From Desulfuromonadaceae bacterium (GTDB taxonomy: Bacteria > Desulfobacterota > Desulfuromonadia > Geobacterales > Pseudopelobacteraceae): DNA of 49,370 nt. Positions 17,530 to 27,052 of this stretch are shown in pieces. Position numbers and translations under genes: made by a program. How positions within the stretch are numbered: the first letter of the stretch is position 1; each line of letters begins with the position of its first letter. The stretch is taken from the NCBI GenBank assembly GCA_028683855.1, contig JAQUHA010000027.1:1-49370 (forward strand), written 5' to 3'. The notes under the pieces were generated by a model. The model saw only the letters and a list, made by a program, of their open reading frames with translations. It made no database searches and had not been told where the DNA came from.

Positions 17530-18281
17530 GTCACCATATTGTCGAAGTAAAAAATCTGCGACACGTCTATTCTGACGGGACTGTTGCTATCAAAGACATC
17601 TCATTCATCATAACCCATGGTGAATCAGTCGGGATCATCGGTGCAAACGGTGCGGGAAAATCAACCCTGCTGCAGCATCTTAATGGATGCCTTGAACCAA
17701 CAAGCGGCTCAATCCACATTGGGCATACACCGCTTTCCAAGGGCACTCTTCCCGACATAAGACGTACAGTAGGGATGGTATTCCAGGAACCTGATGACCA
17801 GCTTTTTATGCCAACCGTTTTTGATGATGTTGCCTTTGGACCTTTAAATCTGGGATTCTCTCCCGCTGACGTCGAAGAGCGTGTTGCCGATGTTCTGAAA
17901 CTTGTTGGTGCAGAACATCTGCGCGACAAACCCCCTTACCACCTCTCGGGAGGCGAGAAGAAACGTGTTGCTATCGCAACAGTACTATCCATGTCTCCAG
18001 ACATTCTGGTGATGGACGAACCGACTAATGGGCTGGACCCATTTGCGAGAAGACAGCTTATGCAACTGCTACGAGACTTTAAGCACACAAGAATTTTTAC
18101 CAGTCATGATCTGGATATGGTTCTGGAGCTCTGCGAACGGGTTATTGTTTTACATGAGGGAGAGGTATTTGCGGACGGCTCTGCTCTGGAGATATTCAAC
18201 AACGAAAAACTTCTTTCTGAATGCAGACTTGAGAAACCTCTTTCTATGCAGGGGTGTCCGGTTTGCGGAATAACCTGCTAG
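17526..18281 (+). CDS. cbiO: ECF transporter ATPase component CbiO/NikO
   Basis: A 251-residue ABC ATPase with Walker A GANGAGKST (about residues 39-47), Q-loop FQEPDDQ, signature LSGGEKKR, Walker B ILVMDEP and H-loop TSHD. It energises metal uptake with CbiQ. The start is coupled to the cbiQ stop (ATGA). An unusual short C-terminal tail, GCPVCGITC, carries a CxxCxxxC arrangement that could bind metal; this is an observation, not a known feature of the family. 75 nt separate the stop from the beginning of the next frame. Confidence 0.93.
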   Translation: MSHHIVEVKNLRHVYSDGTVAIKDISFIITHGESVGIIGANGAGKSTLLQHLNGCLEPTSGSIHIGHTPLSKGTLPDIRRTVGMVFQEPDDQLFMPTVFDDVAFGPLNLGFSPADVEERVADVLKLVGAEHLRDKPPYHLSGGEKKRVAIATVLSMSPDILVMDEPTNGLDPFARRQLMQLLRDFKHTRIFTSHDLDMVLELCERVIVLHEGEVFADGSALEIFNNEKLLSECRLEKPLSMQGCPVCGITC

Positions 18282-18392
18282 AATGACTAAAACAGCACCA
18301 TAGTCTTTGAGCCCCCAGACAAAACAGGTAGTTAGAACACTAACAGACAAATATTTTTGAATAAATTGGACTGCCTGTCGAGGCTTTTTTCT

Positions 18393-20267
18393 ATGTTTTA
18401 CGCCTTATCCAAAACAACAGCAAAAGTCAGCGATGCATTAAAACCACACTATTTATCCCTACTATTACTATTTTTCCTTACAGCTGTTACTTTCAATGAA
18501 CTCCCGTCTCACTCATTCCTGAATAATTGGGATGATCCTCTCTATGTAACTGATAATCCTGCAGTCCGCGGTTTCAACCTGCTCAACCTTAAAGCCGCAT
18601 TTACAGGTTTTTTCGTAGGAAACTACTCCCCTGTTCAGATCATTTCATATATGACAGACTATACATTATGGGGGATGAATCCTGCATATTTTATACTCAG
18701 TAACATTTTCTACCATTTTACAAATTCGCTGCTTCTGTACTTTCTGTTAATACGCAAAGGTATATCAAGATGGGGCGCTGCTCTAGGTTCAGCCGTTTTT
18801 CTGCTTCACCCGGTTCAGGTAGAAAGCGTTGCATGGATATCTCAAAGGAAAAATCTCCTATCCATGACATTTTTTCTTATCAGCTTCCATTCATATCTAA
18901 GTTATTTTTCAGCCTCCGGAAAAACGGCTAAAAAGTCGTACGCTTTATCATTTACCTCGTTTTTACTTGCACTGCTTGCCAAACCTGTCGCGGTAATCTT
19001 TCCAATCATACTTATCATTCAAGACCATCTAGAAACTGTTAAAGAGCAGAACATAATAAAAAGACATAAAGACAAAATCCCTTATTTTGCAGTTGCAGGA
19101 ATCATGGCTGTAATAACAATTATGATTCAGTCACCTGTAGACGTAGGTGGAAGAGTTGAATACCCTGAGAATGCGTGGCTTGTTTTACCGATGACAATGC
19201 TTCCGGTCCTTGTCACCTATCTACACAACATTCTATTACCATCATCAAAAGCTCTATCCATTATCTATTCAGTCCCTCTTAAGCATAATGCGGACTGGAT
19301 TCTGCTGTTTTCAGTTTTAGTCGTCATATTTCTCATTTTTACAGGGATATATTTTTACCGCAGAAACCGCTCTCTTCTATTCTGGTATGCCACCTTTTTT
19401 ATTGCTCTGCTACCTGTATCACAGGTAGTTCCACTGGTTACAATGATGAACGACCGTTACCTGTATTTTCCCATGATCGGGATTGCAGGCATCACCGGTT
19501 GTCTTACAGGAATTGCACAGACAAAAATCCAGACTCCATCATTTAAAATAATGCTGACTCTGGTCGCAACAGTCGTTATCGCCTGGTTAGCATTTGAATC
19601 TTATCAACGGGGAAAAGTCTGGAAAAACTCCGTAACGCTTTTTAGTGATGCAGCACAAAAAACACCCGATGACTTCAGATCACTGCTTGGTCTGGCAGAA
19701 GGATACCGCGCTGCAGGCAACCTTGAAATGGCAGTGAACTACTACGAAGATGCCAGCAGATACGGATATCTCCCGAGTGAGGCCTCTTTTGGACTTGCTC
19801 GGATTTATCTGGACAAAACTGAGCCGGACAAAGCTTACAGTCACATAATCTCCGGACTATTAAAAAGCGGAGAAACCAAAGCAGGAATGCTGCTGCTTGG
19901 AGAGTACAACGGCATGAAGGGTAACTATTCGGATGCTGAGCAACAGCTACTATCTTACCTCGAGTCTGTCCCGGATTCAAAACAGGGGCTGTTTCTGCTG
20001 GGGAAAGTGTATTTTATGTCAGGTAAAAATGAGAACGCCAGAAAATACTATCAAAAAGCGCTTGATTATGGCGCAAAGAGTGCCGAACTGTACCTGGCTT
20101 ACGCCTGCCTGGAGAGCGAAGCCGGCAAAAGCCAGAAGGCAGTCCATCTTCTTCAAGAATATGTCAAAGCTGAAAATTCAAACATCAAGACCCCTGGAAT
20201 TGATGGATACAGCTGCTTTTCCACGTTAAAGAATAATCCTGAATTCAAATCACTATTGAACCAATAA
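18393..20267 (+). CDS. TMTC-like membrane protein with C-terminal TPRs
   Basis: About 624 residues from ATG 18393 (GAGG 9 nt upstream); a TTG at 18357 has no ribosome site. Multispanning N-terminal domain: an early luminal/periplasmic loop with NNWDDPLYVTDNP (acidic DD as in GT-C enzymes), then LHPVQVESVAWISQRKNLLS, the hallmark of TMTC-type O-mannosyltransferase-like proteins. The last roughly 200 residues are TPRs (LLGLAEGYRAAGNLEMAVNYYEDA and following). Likely transfers a sugar from a lipid carrier to a protein or glycan at the outer face of the inner membrane; activity inferred from family. It is the only TMTC gene here on the plus strand, reading with cbiQ-cbiO and converging on the next gene. 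Confidence 0.85.
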   Translation: MFYALSKTTAKVSDALKPHYLSLLLLFFLTAVTFNELPSHSFLNNWDDPLYVTDNPAVRGFNLLNLKAAFTGFFVGNYSPVQIISYMTDYTLWGMNPAYFILSNIFYHFTNSLLLYFLLIRKGISRWGAALGSAVFLLHPVQVESVAWISQRKNLLSMTFFLISFHSYLSYFSASGKTAKKSYALSFTSFLLALLAKPVAVIFPIILIIQDHLETVKEQNIIKRHKDKIPYFAVAGIMAVITIMIQSPVDVGGRVEYPENAWLVLPMTMLPVLVTYLHNILLPSSKALSIIYSVPLKHNADWILLFSVLVVIFLIFTGIYFYRRNRSLLFWYATFFIALLPVSQVVPLVTMMNDRYLYFPMIGIAGITGCLTGIAQTKIQTPSFKIMLTLVATVVIAWLAFESYQRGKVWKNSVTLFSDAAQKTPDDFRSLLGLAEGYRAAGNLEMAVNYYEDASRYGYLPSEASFGLARIYLDKTEPDKAYSHIISGLLKSGETKAGMLLLGEYNGMKGNYSDAEQQLLSYLESVPDSKQGLFLLGKVYFMSGKNENARKYYQKALDYGAKSAELYLAYACLESEAGKSQKAVHLLQEYVKAENSNIKTPGIDGYSCFSTLKNNPEFKSLLNQ

Positions 20268-20318
20268 AAATCAGAGTCATCACACTGAAAGTATTAATGC
20301 ATAAACAACTGAAATCTG

Positions 20319-22274
20319 TCAGGAAGTGACCTCTCCTGGAAACGGTTTAACCTCCAGCCGCGCCCTTTCGCAATACTCCGTAAATATTTTTATCTCCTTT
20401 GAATAATCAACAAGATGATTATTTTTATCCAGCTCATTAGCCCTGCTAATATGATACGAAGCAACATCAAACATCCCGACATCCATAAGAGTTTCAGCTG
20501 CAAGCAGATTGAGTCTTACATCAGCAGGTGCAATTTTCAGTGCTTCATCAAGAGCGCCCAGCGCCTTATATTTTAAATCCTTGCTGGAATATGCCAATGC
20601 CAGATTTGTAAGAACCCTTCGGCTTGGCTCATTACTCTCAAGAAAGGATTCATAAAGTTCAATAGCCTTCTGAGATTTGCCATTATCCTGATACAATTTA
20701 CCGAGTGAAAGGTATGTCTCAATATAATCCGGTCTTAAAAAGATCGCCTTCTCGAAAGACTCAACTGCCTTATCTAAATTTCCTTTTCTTTTATAATAAT
20801 TTCCAAGTGCAACAAGGGGTCTGGCTCTTCCAGGGCTTTTTAAAGCGGTATCACTCCAGAGTGAAAAACGGGAACTATATACAAGATTTCTCTGCACCGT
20901 TAATACAGAGAAAAGCAGAAGCGGCAGACAGGCTAAAAGAACAAACCTCGATGACCATTGAGGTGCCAACTTCAGCTTTAAGCTGTAGAAATGCGCCGTA
21001 ATTCCTGTACAGAATGCTATCGATGGCAGATAGGTCCGGTGCTCTGCCATCAGGTCAGGCAGTGCAATTACAGAAGATGACGGCATTATAAGCAGAAGAA
21101 ACCAAAAAACTGCAAAAACGACTAAATCGTCAAAAACGGTTCTGTTTTTTGATCTCAAGATGACAACTGAAGCTGAAATAAAAATAACCCATATCATAAT
21201 GGAAAGAATAATTTCTTGATTTATAACTGAATCAAACAATTGATATTCCGGGAAAAAATTCTGATTATACGGCATTATGAATAATCTTAAATATGAGAGG
21301 ATTACCCTTAGCTGGGTAATACCGTAATCTATTGTTGAATAACCGTTCTGATGAGATGCCGTCATCAATGAGCGAACAGTTGACGCCTCTCCTGATAAAT
21401 CCTGAGATATGATATACAGTTGCAATGGGATTAACAAAATAACTACAAAGTGAGGAATCAGTCTTATTAAAGAATATCTTAACTTATTTTTCAGCAGTAA
21501 CAGTTCAATAAGAAGAATTGAAAAAGGAGCAGTAACGACAAACTCCTTTGTAAGAAGTCCGAGAAGCAGCATAAAAATTGACACAATATATGCGATAAAT
21601 CTTATTCGAGGCGTTTCTAAAGTAGTTGATTTAAGATACAGCAGGAGGGTTCCCAGATAAAAGAAAGTTCCCAATGAGGTAAATCGCTGAACTATGTAAG
21701 TCACTGATTCCGTTTGAAGCGGGTGTACCAAAAAGAGCGCGGCAGCAAAAAAAGGGACTGCAGTGAGAGACCTCCCAGCCAGATCTTTTGCTCTTTGTCT
21801 TAAAACATTCAAAATCAGCAAATAGAGCATAACTGAGTTACAAACGTGAATTAGAATATTAACCAATCTGTAACCGACCGGGTTATTACCACCAAAAAAG
21901 TAGTTTAAAGTGAATGTCGCATAAGCGACCGGACGCATTACAAAGCTGGTTACAGTATCTGGATCATGGACTTTCGGCAGGTACTTTGGAACAAAATCAT
22001 CTACATCTAAAAGATCTATATAACTTTCAGCTTGCTTGACAATCGGATTATTTAGCACCAGCACTCTCCCGTCAAAAACAAACGGGTAGTGAAGCGTAAA
22101 TAAATAGAGTGCTAAACCCAAAAAAATCAGTATAAGGATTTGTGCTTTTCTGGAATTTTGGAGTTGATCTATAACTGCAAAGATTCTGGAAATTCTATTT
22201 TCAGATGGATCTGTATAATTGATAATCTGACAGGAGTTCTCTTTTTTATTTTTAACAGAAGAGTAAAACAACAC
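20319..22274 (-). CDS. TMTC-like membrane protein with C-terminal TPRs
   Basis: About 651 residues from GTG 22274 (AAGG 6 nt upstream); a TTG one codon earlier is too near. The membrane domain opens with YPFVFDGRVLVLNNP and contains LVHPLQTESVTYIVQRFTSL, a variant of the TMTC signature. TPRs follow (ALGNYYKRKGNLDKAVESFEKAI, SLGKLYQDNGKSQKAIELYE). It ends the rSAM/E1/GT2 operon, 8 nt after the upstream stop, which ties its substrate to that pathway. Closest relative in the window is 38764-40590, sharing PFVFD and LVHPL-TESVTYI-QR. Confidence 0.85.
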   Translation of the reverse strand: MLFYSSVKNKKENSCQIINYTDPSENRISRIFAVIDQLQNSRKAQILILIFLGLALYLFTLHYPFVFDGRVLVLNNPIVKQAESYIDLLDVDDFVPKYLPKVHDPDTVTSFVMRPVAYATFTLNYFFGGNNPVGYRLVNILIHVCNSVMLYLLILNVLRQRAKDLAGRSLTAVPFFAAALFLVHPLQTESVTYIVQRFTSLGTFFYLGTLLLYLKSTTLETPRIRFIAYIVSIFMLLLGLLTKEFVVTAPFSILLIELLLLKNKLRYSLIRLIPHFVVILLIPLQLYIISQDLSGEASTVRSLMTASHQNGYSTIDYGITQLRVILSYLRLFIMPYNQNFFPEYQLFDSVINQEIILSIMIWVIFISASVVILRSKNRTVFDDLVVFAVFWFLLLIMPSSSVIALPDLMAEHRTYLPSIAFCTGITAHFYSLKLKLAPQWSSRFVLLACLPLLLFSVLTVQRNLVYSSRFSLWSDTALKSPGRARPLVALGNYYKRKGNLDKAVESFEKAIFLRPDYIETYLSLGKLYQDNGKSQKAIELYESFLESNEPSRRVLTNLALAYSSKDLKYKALGALDEALKIAPADVRLNLLAAETLMDVGMFDVASYHISRANELDKNNHLVDYSKEIKIFTEYCERARLEVKPFPGEVTS

Positions 22275-22282
22275 CAACCACC

Positions 22283-23137
22283 TTACCTGATAATTTCCAC
22301 CGATGTGTGACCATAAACCTGAAACCTGTCTGTCTTAAGCTTTACATCGCAGGGGTTGCAAAATCCGTAGCGTTCACAACTTCTGAAACTTTCATCAATG
22401 TAAAAATCAGGATCAAGTATATTTCCAACTGGCGAAAAACCATCGTAAAGATCACTGTGACAACGGAAAACATCACCACCTGGGCCAATAATCAGCTCAC
22501 TTGTTCTGCATCGTACGTTTTTTACACCCTTTTTGTCAAATGCCCCCGGGTAGCTGTAACTGCCGTACATGATTCCATCATATTCACCCAAGAACTCTTT
22601 GGTGCGAAAATCTATCCCTAATCCAATGCAGAAATCTCTGGCTTTAAGAACTTCAGCTTCATGCAATGGGTGCAGAACTCCCCAGATTCCAATGCTGTAC
22701 CCTGCATTCTGCAGATTCAGAACTTTATCTACCAGAGCTTCCAAATCCATGACTTCGGGGTGATAACTGACCCTTATGGAGGCATAAGGTGACTCCCGCT
22801 TTATCCGTTCCGGCGATATTTCAGCTTTAAAGCGTGAAATATCAAACTGCAGATTGGTGAGCAGATCGATATTCAGCTCTTCTGAAATACCGTTGACGAT
22901 CTCATGGAAATCCGGGTGGAGAGTCGGTTCACCTCCGCCAAGAGTCACCGGAAGGTCTGGTCTCGACACAATCCGGCTCAACCCGGCGATCCACTCTTTG
23001 CCGGAAAGCATTTTGCCCGGTGCTTTGAGATCAGAGAAGCGATTAATACAGTAACTGCATCGGAGGTTGCAGTTCAACGTAAGGAATGTGGCGATATAAT
23101 TGTATCTATCCGGAATAGTAATAGCGGGGAGTTTCAT
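22283..23137 (-). CDS. Radical SAM protein
   Basis: A 284-residue protein. The [4Fe-4S] ligands are C23, C27 and C30 (LNCNLRCSYC); LGGGEPTLHPDF is the SAM-binding GGE motif. The C-terminus has further cysteines (CRTSE, VFRCHSD, SFRSCERYGFCNPCD), suggesting an auxiliary cluster of the SPASM/twitch kind. It lacks the HKL-type N-terminal extension of the other two radical SAM proteins of this operon. Substrate unknown. Confidence 0.88.
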   Translation of the reverse strand: MKLPAITIPDRYNYIATFLTLNCNLRCSYCINRFSDLKAPGKMLSGKEWIAGLSRIVSRPDLPVTLGGGEPTLHPDFHEIVNGISEELNIDLLTNLQFDISRFKAEISPERIKRESPYASIRVSYHPEVMDLEALVDKVLNLQNAGYSIGIWGVLHPLHEAEVLKARDFCIGLGIDFRTKEFLGEYDGIMYGSYSYPGAFDKKGVKNVRCRTSELIIGPGGDVFRCHSDLYDGFSPVGNILDPDFYIDESFRSCERYGFCNPCDVKLKTDRFQVYGHTSVEIIR

Positions 23138-23155
23138 CTTTTGAACTCTTTCTCT

Positions 23156-24259
23156 TTATATAAAATTCAGGTGAGCCGGGGGCAAGCGTAAAGGAACGGA
23201 AAGTTCACCTCCATCTTGTCGCAGATCCCAGAGGTACTCATTCACTTTGTGTTGAAGACAGAGTGAGCCACACATGGTTTTGGCATCAAAACAGTCAGAT
23301 GCGATCAAATTCATGACCTCCCAGTATCTTTCACTCTGCCAGATATCCTTGAAGGATGTCTCTGCAATATTGCCGATATGATACTTCTTGTAACTGGTAT
23401 TAAAAAACATCCCACAAGGGGCTACAAGTCCGGATCCTGAAAGCTGAATTATGAATGGCGGGGCATAACATCTGCTGTATTTTCTATTCCCGCCCGAAAG
23501 GATTTTAGACCACTTGACGCTGATCTGGCACACCTCATCCGAGAACTCTTCAGCCTCTTTTAGCAGCGGCTCCAGAGCGTGATATTTTTCATAGTCGATA
23601 CCTATGGACGAATTTTCATCATCGCTGCAGTGCTTGATAACTACATAGTCCACTCCCAACTCTTTGCCCAGACGGGCAAGAGGGAGTATCTGGTCGGAAA
23701 ATTCCGGCAGTAGAACCATCTGAAGACCAAGAGTCACAGGCATATTTAATTCACGCTTAAGAGCAACCGACCGTCTGATTGTGGATATAACCTTCTCAAA
23801 AGCGCCCGCTGGCGAACCATGAATTGCGGCATAGCGCAAAGGTTCGGCTGCTGATATGTTGAAGCGGAGGTATGTAAGCGCCGGAAGTATTTCTGGCAGC
23901 CTGTCATCATCCAGCAGATAACCGTTGGTGCCAAGCGCCATGTCGAGTCCATTTGCTTTACCTTTTAATATTGCATCGTAAAGATGAGGGGAACAGGTGC
24001 TCTCACCATCACTTACAAAGCTGATCCCCTTCACTCCTATTTCAGCGGTATCATCCAAAAAACGGAATATTACATCTCGTGTAATCGGCTTTGAATCATT
24101 CTCCTGCAGCTGACCATAACAGTATGAGCAACGATAACTGCAGGCTCTAGTCAAAGCGCAGTCAATGGTGATCGGGGCGATCCGTTCGCCACGCTGCCAA
24201 GCCTCAACACGCTCCCTGTGCCACCCCAACTTATGTCCATCAAGTATTATCTTATTCAC
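23156..24259 (-). CDS. Radical SAM protein with SPASM-like C-terminus
   Basis: 367 residues from GTG 24259, overlapping the upstream GT2 by 8 nt. Cluster ligands are C40, C44 and C47 (RACSYRCSYCYG), with SDGESTCSPH at the SAM-binding position. SPASM-like cysteines lie in CYAPPFIIQ, APCGMFF, SDCFDAKTMCGSLC. It shares the N-terminal pattern DGHKL...RVEAW...GERI..I and the C-terminal NFI with the radical SAM protein at 27049-28125. It could act on a sugar, lipid or peptide intermediate; not determinable. Confidence 0.88.
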   Translation of the reverse strand: MNKIILDGHKLGWHRERVEAWQRGERIAPITIDCALTRACSYRCSYCYGQLQENDSKPITRDVIFRFLDDTAEIGVKGISFVSDGESTCSPHLYDAILKGKANGLDMALGTNGYLLDDDRLPEILPALTYLRFNISAAEPLRYAAIHGSPAGAFEKVISTIRRSVALKRELNMPVTLGLQMVLLPEFSDQILPLARLGKELGVDYVVIKHCSDDENSSIGIDYEKYHALEPLLKEAEEFSDEVCQISVKWSKILSGGNRKYSRCYAPPFIIQLSGSGLVAPCGMFFNTSYKKYHIGNIAETSFKDIWQSERYWEVMNLIASDCFDAKTMCGSLCLQHKVNEYLWDLRQDGGELSVPLRLPPAHLNFI

Positions 24260-25031
24260 CGTTTCTGATATCCTCTAATGTTCGCAATCTCAGCACTGAA
24301 ACAGTATTCTCAGCGGGTTTTTTAGTATCGTTATTCGCAGAATGTACTTCAATAAATGTGGAGATATACCCTCTGGCGACTTTAACGAGTGACTTGAAAG
24401 TTGTGGCATTTGAGTCTCCGCTCCCCCTGCGGCTTAAAGCATAAGGAACCTCGGCATACAGATGTCCACGACGAATCGTTTTAATCAGAAGCTCAGTCTG
24501 ATAAAAGAATCCGCCATTTTGAAGTTCAATCCCTGCAAAAACGGCTTTCCGGTACATAACAGTGCCGTTCATATAGTTGAGCGAAAGCCCGAAAGATGCC
24601 TTGATAATTTCCCTATAAACAATGGAGAGAAGGCGACGCCCAAAGCTCCTTACTTCACGGTTGAACACAAAAGGAACAATTATGTCAACCTGGTCGAGAA
24701 GCGGCAGATACCTTAATATTTCCAGAGCGTCGTTCTCTCCGTCTCCAGGTAGCATGACAACAATCTCACCATTAGACTTTTTTACGCCATCCCAGAATGA
24801 ACCGCCGATACCTTCAGGAGTTTTGTGATGAATTACCGTAATCATAGTGTTATTAGCGGCAATTTCTTCTGCCATCGAAGCAGTATTGTCACTGCTCCCA
24901 TCATTAACCACCAACAATTCTCCGCTGATATTCAGTTTTTCAAAAGACTGTAAGACATTCAGAATTGCAGCCCGTAGATTTTTTTCCTCGTTTAAGGCGG
25001 GCATTACAACCGTAACCAGAATCTTGCTCAC
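24252..25031 (-). CDS. Family 2 glycosyltransferase
   Basis: A 259-residue protein with the GT-A start VTVVMPALNEEKNLRAAI, LLVVNDGSSDNTAS, LPGDGENDALEI (donor/metal site) and YMNGTVMYRKAVF. GTG 25031 overlaps the E1 beta stop (GTGA), with GGGAG 5 nt upstream. The sequence is of the dolichyl-phosphate mannose synthase-like type and has no membrane tail. It probably makes a lipid-linked sugar used by the TMTC protein at the end of the same operon (inference). Confidence 0.87.
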   Translation of the reverse strand: MSKILVTVVMPALNEEKNLRAAILNVLQSFEKLNISGELLVVNDGSSDNTASMAEEIAANNTMITVIHHKTPEGIGGSFWDGVKKSNGEIVVMLPGDGENDALEILRYLPLLDQVDIIVPFVFNREVRSFGRRLLSIVYREIIKASFGLSLNYMNGTVMYRKAVFAGIELQNGGFFYQTELLIKTIRRGHLYAEVPYALSRRGSGDSNATTFKSLVKVARGYISTFIEVHSANNDTKKPAENTVSVLRLRTLEDIRNGE

Positions 25032-26068
25032 ATCATCTCCCTGACAGCTGCCACAATACCTGCAACATTAGGATAAAATGCCTGTTCAAGTACCGGACTG
25101 GCCGGCGTAGGGCAATCCGCTGTGCAGATGCGACAGACAGGTGCACGCAGAGCATCAAAAGCACGCTCTGACGCTATAGCAGCGACTTCAGCAGAAATGC
25201 CGCACCGTTTCCAACCGGTGTCAGCCACCAGCAGTCGACCGGTCTTTCTGACAGAATCAACTATAATCTGTTCATCAATAGGGCTGACCGAGCGAAGATC
25301 GATAACTTCCGCGCTAATACCTGACTGTTCCAACTCCTCTGCCGCAAGCATCAACTCACCAACCATATATGAAATACCGACCATAGTAACATCACTTCCG
25401 CTTCGACGAATAACGCCGCTGCCCGCTTCGATAAGATACGGCTCTTCCGGCACGGCACAAACCTGGTCATACAACCAGCGGTGTTCAAGCACCAGAGTAG
25501 GGGTTGTTCCGGCTATAGCAGCAAGCAACATCCCCTTTGCATCGTAGGGAGTAGCAGGCATCACGACATTAAGCCCCGGAATATGGGCAAACAGAGCCTG
25601 CAGACTCTGTGAATGCTGTGCAGCAGACCCCCACCCACGTCCGATAATGGCTCTGATGGTAAGCGGCACTTTAACCGCGCCACCGGTCATGTAACTCCAT
25701 TTGGCAACATGGTTTATTATCTGATCCATCGACATCGGCAGAAAATCAACCCTCATGTGTATAAGAACCGGCCTCATACCGGTCATGGCGGCACCGGCAC
25801 AAATACCGGTCAAGCCGTTTTCAGCCAGAGGCATATCCATAACACGGCTGCTGCCGTAAGTTTGCGCCAGTCCGATAATGGAACCAAAAACGCCACCATA
25901 ATCATCAATCCCCTCACCTATCAGAAAAACTCCTGGATCCTGCGAAAGAGCCTGGTCAAGGGCTTCACGAATAGCATCGCGATACGATAGATCTCTGACT
26001 CCTCCGACCTGCCCCGCTGTTTTTTTCGCGGTGTTACCGCTAGCGGCCTGAATTTCAGTCCATGGCAT
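25028..26068 (-). CDS. TPP-dependent 2-oxoacid dehydrogenase-type E1 beta subunit
   Basis: 346 residues; GAGGAG 5 nt before ATG 26068. The transketolase pyrimidine-binding domain (YRDAIREALDQALSQDPGVFLIGEGI, MPLAENGLTGICAGAAMTGMRP, GRGWGSAAQHSQSLQALFAHIPG) is followed by the transketolase C-terminal domain (VDSVRKTGRLLVADTGWKRCG). Together with the alpha subunit upstream (9-nt gap) it forms an alpha2beta2 decarboxylase. No E2 lipoyl transferase or E3 is in the operon, so the active aldehyde may go to a non-lipoyl acceptor. Confidence 0.93.
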   Translation of the reverse strand: MPWTEIQAASGNTAKKTAGQVGGVRDLSYRDAIREALDQALSQDPGVFLIGEGIDDYGGVFGSIIGLAQTYGSSRVMDMPLAENGLTGICAGAAMTGMRPVLIHMRVDFLPMSMDQIINHVAKWSYMTGGAVKVPLTIRAIIGRGWGSAAQHSQSLQALFAHIPGLNVVMPATPYDAKGMLLAAIAGTTPTLVLEHRWLYDQVCAVPEEPYLIEAGSGVIRRSGSDVTMVGISYMVGELMLAAEELEQSGISAEVIDLRSVSPIDEQIIVDSVRKTGRLLVADTGWKRCGISAEVAAIASERAFDALRAPVCRICTADCPTPASPVLEQAFYPNVAGIVAAVREMM

Positions 26069-26077
26069 AACAGCTCC

Positions 26078-27052
26078 TCAACATACATAATCCAGAAGTG
26101 TATTTATATCCGGCTGTTTACAAGTACGGACGAATTCAAAAGAGTCATCAATTTCAGACTTAATCATTTTATCAATGGTATCCAGCTCTTCAGAAGAGAT
26201 CATACCGGCTTTAAGTATATCAGTGCGGTAAAGCTTATTCGGACAGCGCTCCTTCCATTTAAGCAGCTCACTTTCAGAACGGCAGCCAGTTTGAAAATCA
26301 GAGGCAGGCCCCACATGACTTTTCCAGCGATACGTCTCAAACTCAAGCAGGGTTGGACCGCCACCGTCACGAGCCAGCTTGATGGCTTTTGCCGCAAACT
26401 CGTACACAACTCCAAGGCTGTTTCCATCCGCCGTGTGCGATGGAACGCCGTAACCTGCCCCTTTTGAGGCAATTCTGCCTGCAGGCTGACGAGCCTTGAT
26501 ATGGGAGTTGGTCGCGTAGAAGTTGTTTTCACAGATAAAAATAACAGGCAGTTTGTGCAGCGCTGCAAAATTGAGGCTTTCGTGAAAGCTCCCCTCTTCC
26601 GTAGCCCCATCTCCGAAAAAAGCCACGGCAATACGACCGTTCCCCTGCATCTTTGCAGAAAGGGCCGCTCCAACTGCCAGTGGCACAGAACCGCCGACAA
26701 TAGCCGTAGAGCCCGGTATTCCGCAATCCGGATCTACAAGGTGCATGGAACCTCCACGCCCGCGCGCACATCCGCTATCCATACCGTAAAGCTCTGCGGC
26801 AATCGAGCGCAACTGCATCCCTTTGGCTATGCAATGTCCATGGGAGCGATGAGTGCTGAAGATATAATCTTCGCGCTCCAGCTGAGAACAGACACCGACT
26901 GCGACAGCTTCCTGTCCAATACAGAGATGCACCGGGGTTTTCATCTCCTGCTCATGGTATAAATCCACGATACGCTCTTCAAAAAGCCTGATTCTTGTCA
27001 GGGATTCGTAAAGTCGCAATAATTCCGTTTTAGAGATATCAGGCAGATTCAT
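26078..27052 (-). CDS. TPP-dependent 2-oxoacid dehydrogenase-type E1 alpha subunit
   Basis: 324 residues from ATG 27052, which overlaps the upstream radical SAM stop as ATGA; a longer frame to 27091 has no ribosome site. The TPP motif runs from GDGATEEGSFHE (147-158) to CENN (174-177), with THRSHGHCIAKG and RGGSMHL, both typical of PdhA/AcoA-like chains. With the beta subunit it would decarboxylate a 2-oxo acid. The surrounding genes (radical SAM, GT2, TMTC) point to a specialised biosynthetic use rather than central metabolism. Confidence 0.93.
   Translation of the reverse strand: MNLPDISKTELLRLYESLTRIRLFEERIVDLYHEQEMKTPVHLCIGQEAVAVGVCSQLEREDYIFSTHRSHGHCIAKGMQLRSIAAELYGMDSGCARGRGGSMHLVDPDCGIPGSTAIVGGSVPLAVGAALSAKMQGNGRIAVAFFGDGATEEGSFHESLNFAALHKLPVIFICENNFYATNSHIKARQPAGRIASKGAGYGVPSHTADGNSLGVVYEFAAKAIKLARDGGGPTLLEFETYRWKSHVGPASDFQTGCRSESELLKWKERCPNKLYRTDILKAGMISSEELDTIDKMIKSEIDDSFEFVRTCKQPDINTLLDYVC

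Noticed and set aside
18331-18345. GTTAG/CTAAC hairpin after cbiO as terminator
   Set aside because: Five-pair stem and a poor T-tract well downstream.
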